Notes: generated from the sequence alone by a model not told the origin. Shown: positions 43,126 to 52,306, numbered from the stretch's first letter. The stretch: DNA of 64,000 nt from UBA1672 sp963977495 (GCA_963977495.1 CAXBOT010000001.1:124001-188000), one strand, 5' to 3'. Numbers and translations are program-made.

Positions 43126-44349
43126 CTAGAATGTAATGCCGTCAAAACGCTTGTTTAGTGAAGGTGTGCGGCGTTTGCGGGTCATTTCGATGAGGCCGAG
43201 TTTGGTAAAACCATGGATTTGTACGGTGCAAGGATCACTGTAGGTTTCATTATCCAAAGTTTTCAGGAGTAGGGCTTCGTCTTTTTTATTGGTTTTCAGG
43301 AAATCAATAATGATAATCCCGCCAATATTTCTGAGCCGCATTTGGCGGCCAATTTCCTTGGCTGCGTCAATATTGACAGCCAAACGCGAGCGCTTGTCGC
43401 TGCCTTTATTCACATCAATAGCGGTGAGAGCTGCTGTTTCTTGGATGATAAGGCTGCCGCCGCCCGCAAGCATGACATAGCCCTGAAACAGAGATTCGAT
43501 CTGCGCCAAAACATCACGATATTCCAGCAGAGCCAGATCGCGCGCCGCGTTCTCAAGCTCAACGGGCGTGATTTTTGTCACCAGATCAGGCGCAAAGATA
43601 GAGCACCATTCTTCGATTTGTGTAAAGTGATCCATCGTGACGACTTCGATGCGTTCAATCGGGTTGATGGCTTTATCGCCTAGGATTCGCTGGATTGAAT
43701 CCGGCCCCATAGCGATTAGGGCTGGCTCTTTGCCTTCGAAATATTGTGATATGCCGCTCCACATTTCTTTTAAGATGCGGGCTTCGCGTTCCAGAATGTC
43801 GGTTTGTAAGTCAGCGGCGGAGGAGCGCAGGATAAACCCCTTCATCTTTTCGAGGTTGCCGATCATATCTTCTAATCGTTTACGCAGCTCTTTGCCTCTG
43901 ATGCGCTGGGAAATGCGGTTTTTCTGCAATGTCGGGCAATAGATTAAGTATCGCCCCGCGATGGTGATATCCATGCTGACTTGTGCGTGTTTGTTTTCGT
44001 CATACCAAAGGTCATCTTCGTTGGCGATGTGGGCGATTTTGGCCTGAACGGCAATCATATCACCGGGGTGGAGGATTTTCCCGATTGGCTCGCTGCCGCC
44101 CTTGCAGGTGTTGCCCTCTTTATCCTGATAGCGCACATCTTTGTTATACAGCATACCGGTGTTGTCGCCATCCAGATCAACAAAAACAGCATCAAGGGAG
44201 GTGTCAACGCGCTCGACCTTGGCGTAATATATAGAACCATAACGGACAGTTTCGTTAACGGGATCAATCTCTAACCCATCCAGACGGCCATGATTCAACG
44301 CAACAGCCCAGATTTTTTCTTCATATTCTTCGATGAGTATATCTAACAT
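43126..44349 (-). CDS. rng: Ribonuclease E/G family protein (short Rng)
   Basis: This endoribonuclease processes rRNA and mRNA. The N-terminal region has the S1-type subdomain (VRYGSIYYAKVERVDTSLDAVFVDL with breaks). The catalytic DNase I-like region keeps Asp in AIDVNKGS and Asp in IIIDFLK, the pair that binds Mg. The protein stops at MTRKRRTPSL plus nine residues, so the Cys-containing zinc-link and the large C-terminal scaffold of RNase E are missing. At 407 residues it matches the short alphaproteobacterial form. It lies 31 bases after maf. Confidence 0.87.
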   Translation of the reverse strand: MLDILIEEYEEKIWAVALNHGRLDGLEIDPVNETVRYGSIYYAKVERVDTSLDAVFVDLDGDNTGMLYNKDVRYQDKEGNTCKGGSEPIGKILHPGDMIAVQAKIAHIANEDDLWYDENKHAQVSMDITIAGRYLIYCPTLQKNRISQRIRGKELRKRLEDMIGNLEKMKGFILRSSAADLQTDILEREARILKEMWSGISQYFEGKEPALIAMGPDSIQRILGDKAINPIERIEVVTMDHFTQIEEWCSIFAPDLVTKITPVELENAARDLALLEYRDVLAQIESLFQGYVMLAGGGSLIIQETAALTAIDVNKGSDKRSRLAVNIDAAKEIGRQMRLRNIGGIIIIDFLKTNKKDEALLLKTLDNETYSDPCTVQIHGFTKLGLIEMTRKRRTPSLNKRFDGITF

Positions 44350-44380
44350 GAACCTTCAGATCGTTGTGTAAAACAGCTGT

Positions 44381-44989
44381 TTATTCTTGCGGCGTTGTCG
44401 AGTGAAAAAAACCGTTCCCGCGCAAGATTTGCATTATATCATAAAGAGATAATCCGACCACATTAGAATATGATCCTTGGATAAATGATATAAATCCGGC
44501 GGCGCGTCCCTGAATGGCGTAACCGCCTGCTTTTCCGTCCCATTCGCCTGATTGGATGTAATCTTCTATATCCACAGTGGAAAGACGTTTGAATTTAACA
44601 ACGGTATCGCATAGCCGCGTGCGGATTTGGCCATCGGCGGTGATAACGCAGATGCCGCCATAAACATGATGACGTCGCCCTGAGAGCAGGGTGAGACATT
44701 GGCGTGCCTGCGCTTCGTTTTCTGCTTTGGGAAGGATGCGGCGTCCGCAGGCTACAACGGTATCCGCGGCAATGATGAACTGGTCTTTGTGATCGCGCGC
44801 AATCGCTTGCGCTTTTTCTTGCGCTAAGCGTTGTGCTAAATCGCGTGGGCGTTCATCTTTATGCGGGGTTTCATCAATGTCCGCGGCAAGAACATCATTG
44901 GGCGTTACGCCAATCTGCGCGAGCAAATCGAGTCTGCGCGGTGATGCGGAAGCTAATATCAATGAAGAATGTTCAGTTTTGGCCGTCAT
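44381..44989 (-). CDS. maf: Maf family nucleoside triphosphate pyrophosphatase
   Basis: This house-cleaning enzyme hydrolyses non-canonical nucleotides. It has the Maf signature SASPRRLDLLAQIG at the N-terminus, the catalytic ADTVV motif, and the GRAAGFISFIQGSYSNVVGLSL segment near the C-terminus (shown here in two pieces: GRAAGF and GSYSNVVGLSL). The Ala-Ile-Gln-Gly motif before it points to the Maf/YhdE-YceF type. At 202 residues it is full length. It sits between infA and rng, a common order in alphaproteobacteria. Confidence 0.92.
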   Translation of the reverse strand: MTAKTEHSSLILASASPRRLDLLAQIGVTPNDVLAADIDETPHKDERPRDLAQRLAQEKAQAIARDHKDQFIIAADTVVACGRRILPKAENEAQARQCLTLLSGRRHHVYGGICVITADGQIRTRLCDTVVKFKRLSTVDIEDYIQSGEWDGKAGGYAIQGRAAGFISFIQGSYSNVVGLSLYDIMQILRGNGFFHSTTPQE

Positions 44990-45013
44990 GTTGGCCTTCT
45001 TTTGCTGTCAGGC

Positions 45014-45232
45014 TTATTTTTCGCGGAAAATAATGCGGCCCTTGGTCAGATCGTAGGGTGTCATTTCAACAACCACCGAGTCGCCTTGTAAAACGCGAAT
45101 ACGGTTTTTACGCATTTTTCCGGCGGTGTGCGCCAAAATAACGTGTTCATTTTCAAGCGTAACGCGGAACATTGCGTTCGGCAGGACTTCGGTGACTACA
45201 CCTTTAAATTCAATGAGATCTTCTTTTGCCAT
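45014..45232 (-). CDS. infA: Translation initiation factor IF-1
   Basis: The 72-residue OB-fold protein assists IF-2 and IF-3 in 30S initiation complex formation. MAKEDLIEFKGVVTEVLPN, FRVTLENEHVILAHTAGKMR and YDLTKGRIIFR are diagnostic and nearly invariant. It is full length and is followed after 24 bases by maf. Confidence 0.97.
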   Translation of the reverse strand: MAKEDLIEFKGVVTEVLPNAMFRVTLENEHVILAHTAGKMRKNRIRVLQGDSVVVEMTPYDLTKGRIIFREK

Positions 45233-45317
45233 GGGCTTTTATTCTTTTTCCTTATTTATCAAATAATTCAGTATTGTTTGTATACTGCTTGCGCGGGAGA
45301 ATGCAAACACCTTTTAG

Positions 45318-45342
45318 GGAAAATAACGTGAAAGACGTTATT
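45318..45342 (-). terminator. Hairpin after UPF0262 gene
   Basis: AATAACGT and ACGTTATT form a perfect eight-base stem with a five-base loop; on the minus strand TTTT follows closely. It begins at the stop codon of the UPF0262 gene and may separate hisG-UPF0262 from infA-maf-rng. Confidence 0.5.
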
Positions 45343-45836
45343 TATCTCATGATATGTGCTTTTCCGGTATGTAAAACGCAAATCAGGGTGAAAAGCCGCC
45401 TTGAGGTATTCATATCCAGCGTGATTTTATCGCTCAACCGTTCCATGAGTAATTCCGCGCCTTCGTTATGCAGGCCGCGTCTGCCCATATCGATGGCTTC
45501 AATGCGTGAGGGCTTTCCATCGCGCAAGGCTTCGTTATAACTATGGACGATCATGAAATAATCTTTGATTAACCGGCGGTAGGGCGTCAGTGACAAAACC
45601 AGATAGGGCAGGTCTGTCCCATTGTCATTTTGCATATGGAAGACGAGTTTGTTTTCCTCGATATATAATTCCAGATGATAGGGGCCGTTTGTATCGCCGA
45701 TAGGGTGGAAGTGGCTGTTATGTTTAAGGTCTTCGAGCGCAATATTACAATCACGTTGCACAAGCGCGCCTTCATCCGGTGTATCTTGTCTGATCAGGCG
45801 GATGGTTTTGATTTTTGTTTTTGGCTGGTTGCTCAT
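45342..45836 (-). CDS. UPF0262 family protein
   Basis: The function of the family is unknown. This 164-residue member carries the family segments LVLSLTPYRRLIKDYFMI, shown here without its end, and DMGRRGLHNEGAELLMERL. The C-terminus keeps DMNTSRRLFTLICVLH. UPF0262 proteins are found in alphaproteobacteria, usually beside his genes and infA, as here. It follows hisG by 14 bases, so they are cotranscribed. Confidence 0.85.
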   Translation of the reverse strand: MSNQPKTKIKTIRLIRQDTPDEGALVQRDCNIALEDLKHNSHFHPIGDTNGPYHLELYIEENKLVFHMQNDNGTDLPYLVLSLTPYRRLIKDYFMIVHSYNEALRDGKPSRIEAIDMGRRGLHNEGAELLMERLSDKITLDMNTSRRLFTLICVLHTGKAHIMR

Positions 45837-45850
45837 GTGCTGGGGGCTTT

Positions 45851-46519
45851 TTATTGGGTTTTAACGGCCGCACGAAACGCTTCTACCCATCGTGCGATCT
45901 CGGTGGGCATTGTTTTTTGAATGCTGCGGTTAACGATTAATCGCGACGATACGTCCAGTATCTTTTCAACTTCAATCATGTTATTGGCTTTGAGCGTGCT
46001 TCCTGTGGATACAAGATCAACAATTCTGCGCGCCAAGCCAAGGGCAGGGGCAATTTCCATCGCGCCGTTTAATTTGATGCATTCTGTTTGCACGCCGCGC
46101 TGTGCAAAGTGGCGCGCCGTCAGGGATGGGTATTTCGTCGCAACGCGGATATGGCTCCACTGCCGCGGGTCTTCGTTTTTGGCTTCTTCTTCGGGCATCG
46201 CGACAGACAGGCGGCAATGCCCGATATTCAAATCAAGCGGGGCATAGATTTCGGAATAGGAAAATTCCTCAATGGCGTCGCTGCCTACAACCCCTAAATG
46301 CGCCCCGCCATAGGCAACAAATGTCGCCACATCAAAGGCGCGCACCCGAATAATATCGAGGTTGGGGTGATTGGTCGTAAATTGCAACTTACGGCTTTTA
46401 TCATTTGTGAAGTCATCTTCAGGAATGATGTCGCAGGCCTTCAGAAGCGGCATAAGCTCTTCGAGGATGCGTCCTTTGGGAACGGCGAGTATCAATTTCT
46501 TTTTGTCCGCGTATGTCAT
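45851..46519 (-). CDS. hisG: ATP phosphoribosyltransferase, short form (HisG)
   Basis: This enzyme catalyses the first step of histidine synthesis, joining ATP and PRPP. LAVPKGRILEELMPLL at the N-terminus and DLVSTGSTLKANNM, the PRPP-binding loop, are diagnostic. At 222 residues it is the short form, which lacks the regulatory C-terminal domain and normally needs the HisZ partner. No hisZ or hisD gene is in the window, so these must lie elsewhere. It heads a leftward group with the UPF0262 gene. Confidence 0.92.
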   Translation of the reverse strand: MTYADKKKLILAVPKGRILEELMPLLKACDIIPEDDFTNDKSRKLQFTTNHPNLDIIRVRAFDVATFVAYGGAHLGVVGSDAIEEFSYSEIYAPLDLNIGHCRLSVAMPEEEAKNEDPRQWSHIRVATKYPSLTARHFAQRGVQTECIKLNGAMEIAPALGLARRIVDLVSTGSTLKANNMIEVEKILDVSSRLIVNRSIQKTMPTEIARWVEAFRAAVKTQ

Positions 46520-46646
46520 AGGCCTTATGTAACGTGAATAGCCTTAAAATCCAAGAGTCTTTATTGCGAAACTATCATTTATCATATTATGCCGCCTTTG
46601 GATGCGTTATATTTTGACAGGTTTTATGATAGGCAGAGGATTAAGC

Positions 46647-47105
46647 ATGAAAAAAACATATATCTTTATGGCACTTTTTGGTTTTCTGGGGGGCGTTTTC
46701 GGCTCTCTTCTTGTAAGTAGTACGGCGCTGTATGCCGCGTCCCGTGATGGTAATTACAGAAACGTAACAGTTTACAATGATCAGGGAAAACGAGTCGGTT
46801 TTTTCGGTCCGTATAACCAAGGCGGCGGGTTTATGTTCTTGTTCAATGAAAAGGGCCAGACCGAAATTCAAATGGGGGCTTACGCTTCTGGCGCGGAAAA
46901 AGGACAGACATTGATCGGCATGAATGACCGTTCAGATCACTTGCGGTTCTTGTTTCGTCTGCATGGATCAAAGGATTCACCAACGTTGATAATGAAAGAT
47001 TCACGCGGGCAAGACCGCATTGTCATGGGGCTTGATGGTCAAACAGAGGTGCCATATTTCAGATATCTTAATAGCTCGGGTGTTATGAAGGACTTACTGC
47101 GTTAA
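46647..47105 (+). CDS. Membrane-anchored or secreted protein of unknown function
   Basis: A long hydrophobic N-terminus (YIFMALFGFLGGVFGSLLVSS, read with a gap) acts as a signal peptide or anchor. The rest (about 120 residues) is beta-rich with short repeats: NVTVYNDQGKRVGFFG, MFLFNEKGQTEIQMG, TLIMKDSRGQDRIVMG, each a strand-turn-strand with a D/N-x-K/R-G turn. I know no function. The ATG at 46647 follows AGGCAGAGG; an upstream in-frame start at 46602 is less likely. It is divergent from hisG. Confidence 0.6.
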   Translation: MKKTYIFMALFGFLGGVFGSLLVSSTALYAASRDGNYRNVTVYNDQGKRVGFFGPYNQGGGFMFLFNEKGQTEIQMGAYASGAEKGQTLIGMNDRSDHLRFLFRLHGSKDSPTLIMKDSRGQDRIVMGLDGQTEVPYFRYLNSSGVMKDLLR

Positions 47106-47164
47106 AACGCGCGTTGATGGCGTAGCGGAAACAAACGGAATGATTAAGCGGGGATAATATAATT

Positions 47165-48379
47165 GTGACAGATCTGGATTTTTATAAAAATATCACGCCT
47201 TTTTCAGGGTTCTCCAACGTCTTTGACGAGGGGCTTCAATGCGATGTTCCGCGCGGGTGGTTCATCGTTCTCGCCGATGTGAAGGGATCAACGCAAGCGG
47301 TGGCCAAGGGGCAATATAAAGACGTTAATGTCGTGGGGGCATCGTGTATTATTGCCGTGTTGAATGCTGTGGGTCGGGTCGATATCCCTTATGTTTTCGG
47401 TGGTGACGGCGCGAGTTTCCTAATCCCGGAATCTTTAATGGCGGCGGTTGCGGGCGCGTTAATTGATACACAACAAATGGCGCGTGATGTGTTTGGCTTG
47501 TCGCTTCGTATTGGCGCGATTTCTGTTGCGGAGGTTCAAAATGCCGGACAACGCCTTGCTGTGGCGAAATATGCCGTATCGGATGTGATTAATATTGCGA
47601 TGTTTCATGGTGGCGGCCTTGCCTATGCAGAAGGGGTTATAAAGTCACGGGATGGCACATCTGAATATGCCTTGGATCAATGGGCGGAGAATAATCGTAC
47701 TCAAAAAGCGGATTTTAGCGGGCTTCAGTGCCGATGGAATCCGGTTGCCGCAACCAAAGATCAGATTGTTACCTTGATGGTGACATCGCGCGCGGGTAAT
47801 GATGTCTATGAAAGGGTGATTGAAAAAATTGCCGATATTTATGGCGGAAAAGAGGAGTATTCTCCCGTGACAAGTCAGGGAATGTCACTGTCACCGAAAC
47901 CCCAAAACCTGAAGCAAGAATTTGGCGTCCAAACACACGGTAAGGGGCGTTTGACGAGATTTTTATATATGATGAAATTGGGGATTGAGAGCATTATGGG
48001 CATGACTTTGTTTAAATTTGATCTTCATGCCGCTGGGATTGAGGGTAAGAAATATATTGATGATGTTGTGACTAATACGGATTTTCAGAAATTCGATGAC
48101 ACGCTGCGTATTATTTTGGATAGCCGGAACGCGCAAACCGAAGCGTTGCTTGCTTATTTGGATGACCAATGTAAAGCCGATGATTTATTTTACGGTGTGA
48201 GTATTTCGTCATCTGTGATGATGACGTGCCTGATTTTTGAACGTACGGAAAACCATTTGCATTTTGTTGATGGTATGGCGGGCGGTTACACGATGGCGGC
48301 GAAGAACATGAAAGAGCAGATACGCGCAATTGAAACGGTAGCGGCGGCGAAGACGTCATCTTCGGCATCTAATGTATGA
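47165..48379 (+). CDS. DUF3095 family protein
   Basis: The 404-residue protein matches DUF3095: a WFIVLADVKGSTQAV segment, then YVFGGDGASFLIPE, which recall the metal- and nucleotide-binding regions of class III adenylate cyclases (Asp-x-x-G-S/T and GGD-like turn). The second half (about 270-390) is helical with YIDDVVTNTDFQKFDDTLR and HFVDGMAGGYT. Members are sometimes predicted to be cyclases, but activity is unproven. It starts with GTG, preceded by GGGG at a suitable distance. It converges on the next gene with a four-base gap. Confidence 0.78.
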   Translation: MTDLDFYKNITPFSGFSNVFDEGLQCDVPRGWFIVLADVKGSTQAVAKGQYKDVNVVGASCIIAVLNAVGRVDIPYVFGGDGASFLIPESLMAAVAGALIDTQQMARDVFGLSLRIGAISVAEVQNAGQRLAVAKYAVSDVINIAMFHGGGLAYAEGVIKSRDGTSEYALDQWAENNRTQKADFSGLQCRWNPVAATKDQIVTLMVTSRAGNDVYERVIEKIADIYGGKEEYSPVTSQGMSLSPKPQNLKQEFGVQTHGKGRLTRFLYMMKLGIESIMGMTLFKFDLHAAGIEGKKYIDDVVTNTDFQKFDDTLRIILDSRNAQTEALLAYLDDQCKADDLFYGVSISSSVMMTCLIFERTENHLHFVDGMAGGYTMAAKNMKEQIRAIETVAAAKTSSSASNV

Positions 48380-48383
48380 GTGT

Positions 48384-49214
48384 TTAACCGTTTGACGGGT
48401 CGTGATCAGGATCAAAATCATGCGGGCTGTCATCTTGCGACGGGTCTTCGGGCGCCGAATGATAAGGGAAATTGAAGAGCACATTGGAACCGGCGACCGG
48501 ATCATTATTGATGTGTTCTTGTATGGCTCTGATTTGTGTCGCAACCTTTTCTTCCAGTGCGGATCGATTGGTACGCAAGGCAAGTGCGCCGATGTGATCA
48601 ATCAGGCTTAGGCCTAAGGCGGCGGTGCCATTTGATATTGCGCCGTTTTCCTTCATCTGCAGATCGGCATTGGTGAGAACCTGTTCGATTTGTTCCGCGA
48701 TATGCACCATGTGCAGGGTTTTGCATTCCGGGCTGGTATATGATTTTTGGAACAAGCGTCCGTGTTCTTCGTAAAAACGTTCCGTTGTTGAAATCATATC
48801 CATGGCATTTTTACCGATTAACGCGCCGTGCAAATCTTCGTCGGGGGCGCGCCTGATAATGGATGCGCCCATGGATGCGGCGTAAAGCGCGCTTGGTGCG
48901 GCGTTAATTCCTGCCGTTGCATTCAAATATTCTGCGCCATGTTCATGTAAAATTTTGGTTGCGCGCATGCGTTCTTGCTCAATAACGCCCTCAATATCAT
49001 CGGGGTCGAGGGGGCCAAATTCATCCAGAATAAAACGAAATTGCAGCAAGTAGGCGTTGCGCGTTTCGCGGGTTGGTTCAATGCCCTGTGCGTTCATAAA
49101 ATCCTGATGGGCGCTTTCGGCGAAAGTCATAAGCCCATGCGCCTTGATAGAGGTAAACGCCTTTGTTTCGGCTTCACGCTGTTTGTTGTCGACAAATGCT
49201 TCTTTGAGCGCCAT
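48384..49214 (-). CDS. Hypothetical protein
   Basis: I do not recognise this 276-residue protein. It is mostly helical, soluble and acidic, with short motifs such as YLNATAGINAAPSALY and SLIDHIGALALR. Its last 30 residues are a Pro/Asp/His-rich tail, similar in style to the tail of the glycerophosphodiesterase fusion. A GGGGGTGAT site precedes the ATG. There is no signal peptide. Confidence 0.55.
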   Translation of the reverse strand: MALKEAFVDNKQREAETKAFTSIKAHGLMTFAESAHQDFMNAQGIEPTRETRNAYLLQFRFILDEFGPLDPDDIEGVIEQERMRATKILHEHGAEYLNATAGINAAPSALYAASMGASIIRRAPDEDLHGALIGKNAMDMISTTERFYEEHGRLFQKSYTSPECKTLHMVHIAEQIEQVLTNADLQMKENGAISNGTAALGLSLIDHIGALALRTNRSALEEKVATQIRAIQEHINNDPVAGSNVLFNFPYHSAPEDPSQDDSPHDFDPDHDPSNG

Positions 49215-49333
49215 ATCACCCCCGACATGTTTGTAACTTTATTACGTTTACTTGGGGTGATGGTAGAATATTGTTTATCTTTGTTCAAGAAATGGATCGT
49301 GGAGCGATATGTTTTCTGCGCATATCTTAAGTG

Positions 49334-50728
49334 CTATTCACCACTTACCCGTGAGATTTTTGCGCCGACGCCGCCGAGTTTGCCCACGATATCTTCGTAA
49401 CCGCGTTCAAGGTGATAGATACGGTTGACGGTGGTTTCACCTTCGGCGACCAGTCCGGCAAGGACGAGGGCAACGGAGGCACGTAAATCTGTGGCCATTA
49501 CTTCCGCGCCTGTCAGGGTTTCAACGCCGCGAACAATGGCGGAGTTTCCTTGCGCGGTGATGTCTGCACCCATACGGCTGAGTTCCGGTACATGCATAAA
49601 GCGGTTTTCGAAAATGGTTTCGGTGACCATACCCGCACCTTGCGCAATGGTCAGCATCGCCATGAATTGCGCTTGCAGATCAGTGGGGAAGCCGGGGTAG
49701 GGCTCTGTCATGATATCAACGCCTTGAATGCGCTCAATCTCGCGGTGGACGATAATGTCTTGTCCTGATTGTGCCACTTCTATGCCGGCTTGCGATAGGT
49801 GTCCTAAAACCGCGCTTAAATCGTCAATACGTGCATTTTCAAGGGTGACCGTTCCACCAGCCATGCCTGCGGCAATAATGTACGTTCCGGTTTCGATGCG
49901 GTCGGGGATAATGCTGTGATGTGTGCCTTTAAGTGCTTTTACGCCTTCGATACGAATTGTATCGGTTCCTAATCCTTCGATCTTCGCACCCATCTTAATC
50001 AAACATTCGCCCAAGTCTTTGATTTCAGGTTCTTTTGCAGCGTTCACAAGGGTGGTTGTTCCGTTCGCCAGCGTGGCTGCCATCAAGAGATTTTCGGTCG
50101 CCCCGACGGACACTTTCGGGAAGAGAATTTTTGCACCTTGTAGCCCGCCTTTGGGGGCTTTTGCATGAATATAGCCTTCTTCCAGACGGATGTCGGCGCC
50201 CATTTCCTCTAATCCCTTGATATGCAAATCAACGGGACGCGTGCCAATCGCACAACCACCGGGCAGGGATACTTTGGCCTCTCCAAAACGTGCGAGCAAT
50301 GGGCCAAGCACAAGGATAGAGCCACGCATTTTACGCACAATGTCATAGGGCGCGGTATAGGTTTCAATCGCGCTGGCATTGATCGCCATCGCATCGCCAT
50401 CGCGTTTGATCGCGCAGCCCAGATATTCCAGTAACTCAACTTGTGACTTCATGTCACGCAATGTGTTCGGGCTGTTTTGAAAATACATGGATTCTGCGGT
50501 TAACAAAGATGCGCACATCAATTTAAGCGCACAGTTCTTTGCGCCACTGATCGGTATGATACCATTAAGCTGTGCGCCGCCGATAACCTTGATTTTATCC
50601 AGTGAAGAGGATTTGACAGGATTTGCCGATTGAAACACTTTTTTCCCGTTCTTAAAGTCGGGGAAGAGTGACTCCACGTTGTCCCATGTATTTCCCGCTG
50701 CGGTCGGCGTAGCTTGTTTCACACGCAT
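49334..50728 (-). CDS. murA: UDP-N-acetylglucosamine 1-carboxyvinyltransferase (MurA)
   Basis: MurA adds enolpyruvate to UDP-GlcNAc, the first committed step of peptidoglycan synthesis. The catalytic Cys lies in PGGCAIGTRPVDLHI, and GYPTDLQAQFM holds the conserved Asp region. The KIKVIGGAQLNG start of the conserved fold comes about 45 residues after the ATG at 50728, so this start gives an N-terminal extension that overlaps dcd by 77 bases. That ATG has an AAGGGAG site. A GTG at 50638, after the dcd stop, would give a more usual length of 435 residues. The frame stays open farther upstream, but that part is antisense-free dcd sequence in another frame. Confidence 0.9.
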   Translation of the reverse strand: MRVKQATPTAAGNTWDNVESLFPDFKNGKKVFQSANPVKSSSLDKIKVIGGAQLNGIIPISGAKNCALKLMCASLLTAESMYFQNSPNTLRDMKSQVELLEYLGCAIKRDGDAMAINASAIETYTAPYDIVRKMRGSILVLGPLLARFGEAKVSLPGGCAIGTRPVDLHIKGLEEMGADIRLEEGYIHAKAPKGGLQGAKILFPKVSVGATENLLMAATLANGTTTLVNAAKEPEIKDLGECLIKMGAKIEGLGTDTIRIEGVKALKGTHHSIIPDRIETGTYIIAAGMAGGTVTLENARIDDLSAVLGHLSQAGIEVAQSGQDIIVHREIERIQGVDIMTEPYPGFPTDLQAQFMAMLTIAQGAGMVTETIFENRFMHVPELSRMGADITAQGNSAIVRGVETLTGAEVMATDLRASVALVLAGLVAEGETTVNRIYHLERGYEDIVGKLGGVGAKISRVSGE

Positions 50729-51251
50729 CACTCCCTTTAAAAAACAAAAATTGTGCAATGCCCTCATTGGCGTAAACACGTGCCGGAAGGGGGGTTGTGT
50801 TGGATATCTCCAACGTGACATGGCCTTCCCAACCCGGCTCTAATGGTGTCACATTAACAATTAATCCACACCGCGCATAGGTACTTTTCCCCAGACATAT
50901 CACCAGCACATCTTTCGGGATGCGGAAATACTCAATTGTATGGGTCAGTACAAAACTGTTGGGCGGTATTACACAAATATCGCTCTTCCTGTCAACAAAA
51001 CTCTGATCTGAGAAGTTTTTGGGATCAACCAACGCATTATCGACATTGGTGAAAATCTTGAAATCTTCGGAGCAGCGCGCATCATATCCATAAGAAGAAA
51101 GCCCGTATGAAATAGCGCCATCACGTTTTTGCTTTTCAACAAAAGGTTCGATCATCCCTTCATTTTGCGCCAAATGTCTGATTTGGTGATCGGCAAGAAT
51201 ACCGGGCTGCATGATGTTGTTATTTTCGTTATTTGCTTGGGGGAGTGCCAT
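50652..51251 (-). CDS. dcd: dCTP deaminase
   Basis: The enzyme deaminates dCTP to dUTP for thymidylate synthesis. The family core is clear: SSYGYDARCSEDFKIF, a central LGKSTYARCGLIVNVTPLEPGWEG (split here at its glycine), and a C-terminus YADRSGKYMGQRG. That last segment is typical of alphaproteobacterial enzymes. The start at 51251 adds a short extension (ALPQANNENNN) before the conserved fold and overlaps a 46-residue gene by 23 bases; an internal ATG at 51212 is possible but has no ribosome binding site. The 3' end overlaps the murA frame. Confidence 0.92.
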   Translation of the reverse strand: MALPQANNENNNIMQPGILADHQIRHLAQNEGMIEPFVEKQKRDGAISYGLSSYGYDARCSEDFKIFTNVDNALVDPKNFSDQSFVDRKSDICVIPPNSFVLTHTIEYFRIPKDVLVICLGKSTYARCGLIVNVTPLEPGWEGHVTLEISNTTPLPARVYANEGIAQFLFFKGSDACETSYADRSGKYMGQRGVTLPRL

Positions 51252-51369
51252 CTTTACTCTCTTTACTCTGTTGTTTTTCGCTCTTCGCCTTGGTTTTGCG
51301 GCGTTTCAAATTGTCACGCAACGCGGCGGCGCGCTTATCGAGCTTCTGATCTTTGGGCGTTTTTGTCAT
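51229..51369 (-). CDS. 46-residue basic peptide upstream of dcd
   Basis: The frame encodes a 46-residue, very basic peptide (MTKTPKDQKLDKRAAALRDN, then LKRRKTKAKSEKQQ). It starts with ATG and overlaps the dcd start. Short proteins with an AAALRxNLxRRK pattern recur next to core genes in alphaproteobacteria, as I remember it, and this fits that pattern. It may bind nucleic acid; function is unknown. The helix is amphipathic and lacks hydrophobic stretches. Confidence 0.65.
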   Translation of the reverse strand: MTKTPKDQKLDKRAAALRDNLKRRKTKAKSEKQQSKESKDGTPPSK

Positions 51370-51446
51370 GATGACACAGTACTAAAAAATCACCGCTGTG
51401 TAAGAGAAAAAAGTGTTCTACAGGGTGATTTCTTTGGGGATAGAGA

Positions 51447-51899
51447 TTACTTGTTCAGGTGGTTGTATGGATCATCATCAATTTCAGGCGGCGGAAAAAC
51501 GGGCGCGCTGACGGCTTTTACGGTATCTGAATTGACCAAAAGGCACAGTGTTGTGCGGATTTTCTCTGCTAATTCAGGTTCTATGTTGGAAATATAGATG
51601 CTGACCGTATCATCCATGACGTGAATATTGCGGTCGATATCTTTAAGCGGAACATGCACCTGCGGGCAGGATTTAAAATCAATATCCGAATCTTTGTAAA
51701 CCAATGTGATGGTCGCGCCGCTGTAATTTTGGATGATGCCGGATTTCTTGAAGGCTTCGGACATATCGATACGCGCCAGTTTCTTTTCTTTATCATAGCT
51801 GGCTTTGTCTATCGCGATGATAAGCGCGTCATGTGTTGCTGTGTCTGCAATCGGCATGACGTGTGATAGCACGGGGGAGGGTGGTGGAAGGTCATACAT
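51447..51899 (-). CDS. Hypothetical protein
   Basis: This 150-residue soluble protein is not familiar to me. It alternates strands and helices (DALIIAIDKASYDKEKK, ATITLVYKDSDIDF, VSIYISNIEPELAEKIRTTL, given in parts). It ends with an acidic, Pro-rich tail. No signal peptide is visible. It precedes the 46-residue gene on the same strand with a 77-base gap. Confidence 0.5.
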   Translation of the reverse strand: MYDLPPPSPVLSHVMPIADTATHDALIIAIDKASYDKEKKLARIDMSEAFKKSGIIQNYSGATITLVYKDSDIDFKSCPQVHVPLKDIDRNIHVMDDTVSIYISNIEPELAEKIRTTLCLLVNSDTVKAVSAPVFPPPEIDDDPYNHLNK

Positions 51900-52063
51900 G
51901 GAATGCTTATCCTGATCTTTGCTGTTATATACAGACTTTCGTCAGGTTATGTTAAAAAGTTACAACCAAGGCGATTGCCAGAAAGGGGTAATGTACGCTA
52001 ATTTTCAAAACCGCGTGACATTAAATTTTTTTTATTGTATTTTTCCGCACATCTTTAAAAGAT

Positions 52064-52138
52064 GCCGCGGTAGCTCAGTGGTAGAGCGCGTCATTGGTAA
52101 TGACGAGGTCGACAGTTCAATTCTGTCTCGTGGCACCA
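52064..52138 (+). tRNA. tRNA-Thr(GGT)
   Basis: A 75-base cloverleaf with acceptor GCCGCGG / TCGTGGC (two G-U pairs), anticodon stem CGTCA / TGACG around loop TTGGTAA (anticodon GGT), T-loop TTCAATT and encoded CCA. Confidence 0.95.
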
Positions 52139-52306
52139 TTTACAAATTTTTTTATTTTAACATCACCAGGCAATCCAAACGGGTGCATGAATGGAAGTTT
52201 GATGCACTAGTATAGAGTGCATGCTGCATTTTTTTTGTACCAGCATAATCTTGAAACTTTGGATAATCTCGCTAATATATGTTTTCATTTATAGGGGGGC
52301 TAAGCT

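Noticed and set aside
50729..50821. Longer N-terminus of MurA from 50821
   Set aside because: The extension lies within dcd coding sequence in another frame and has no family resemblance or ribosome binding site.
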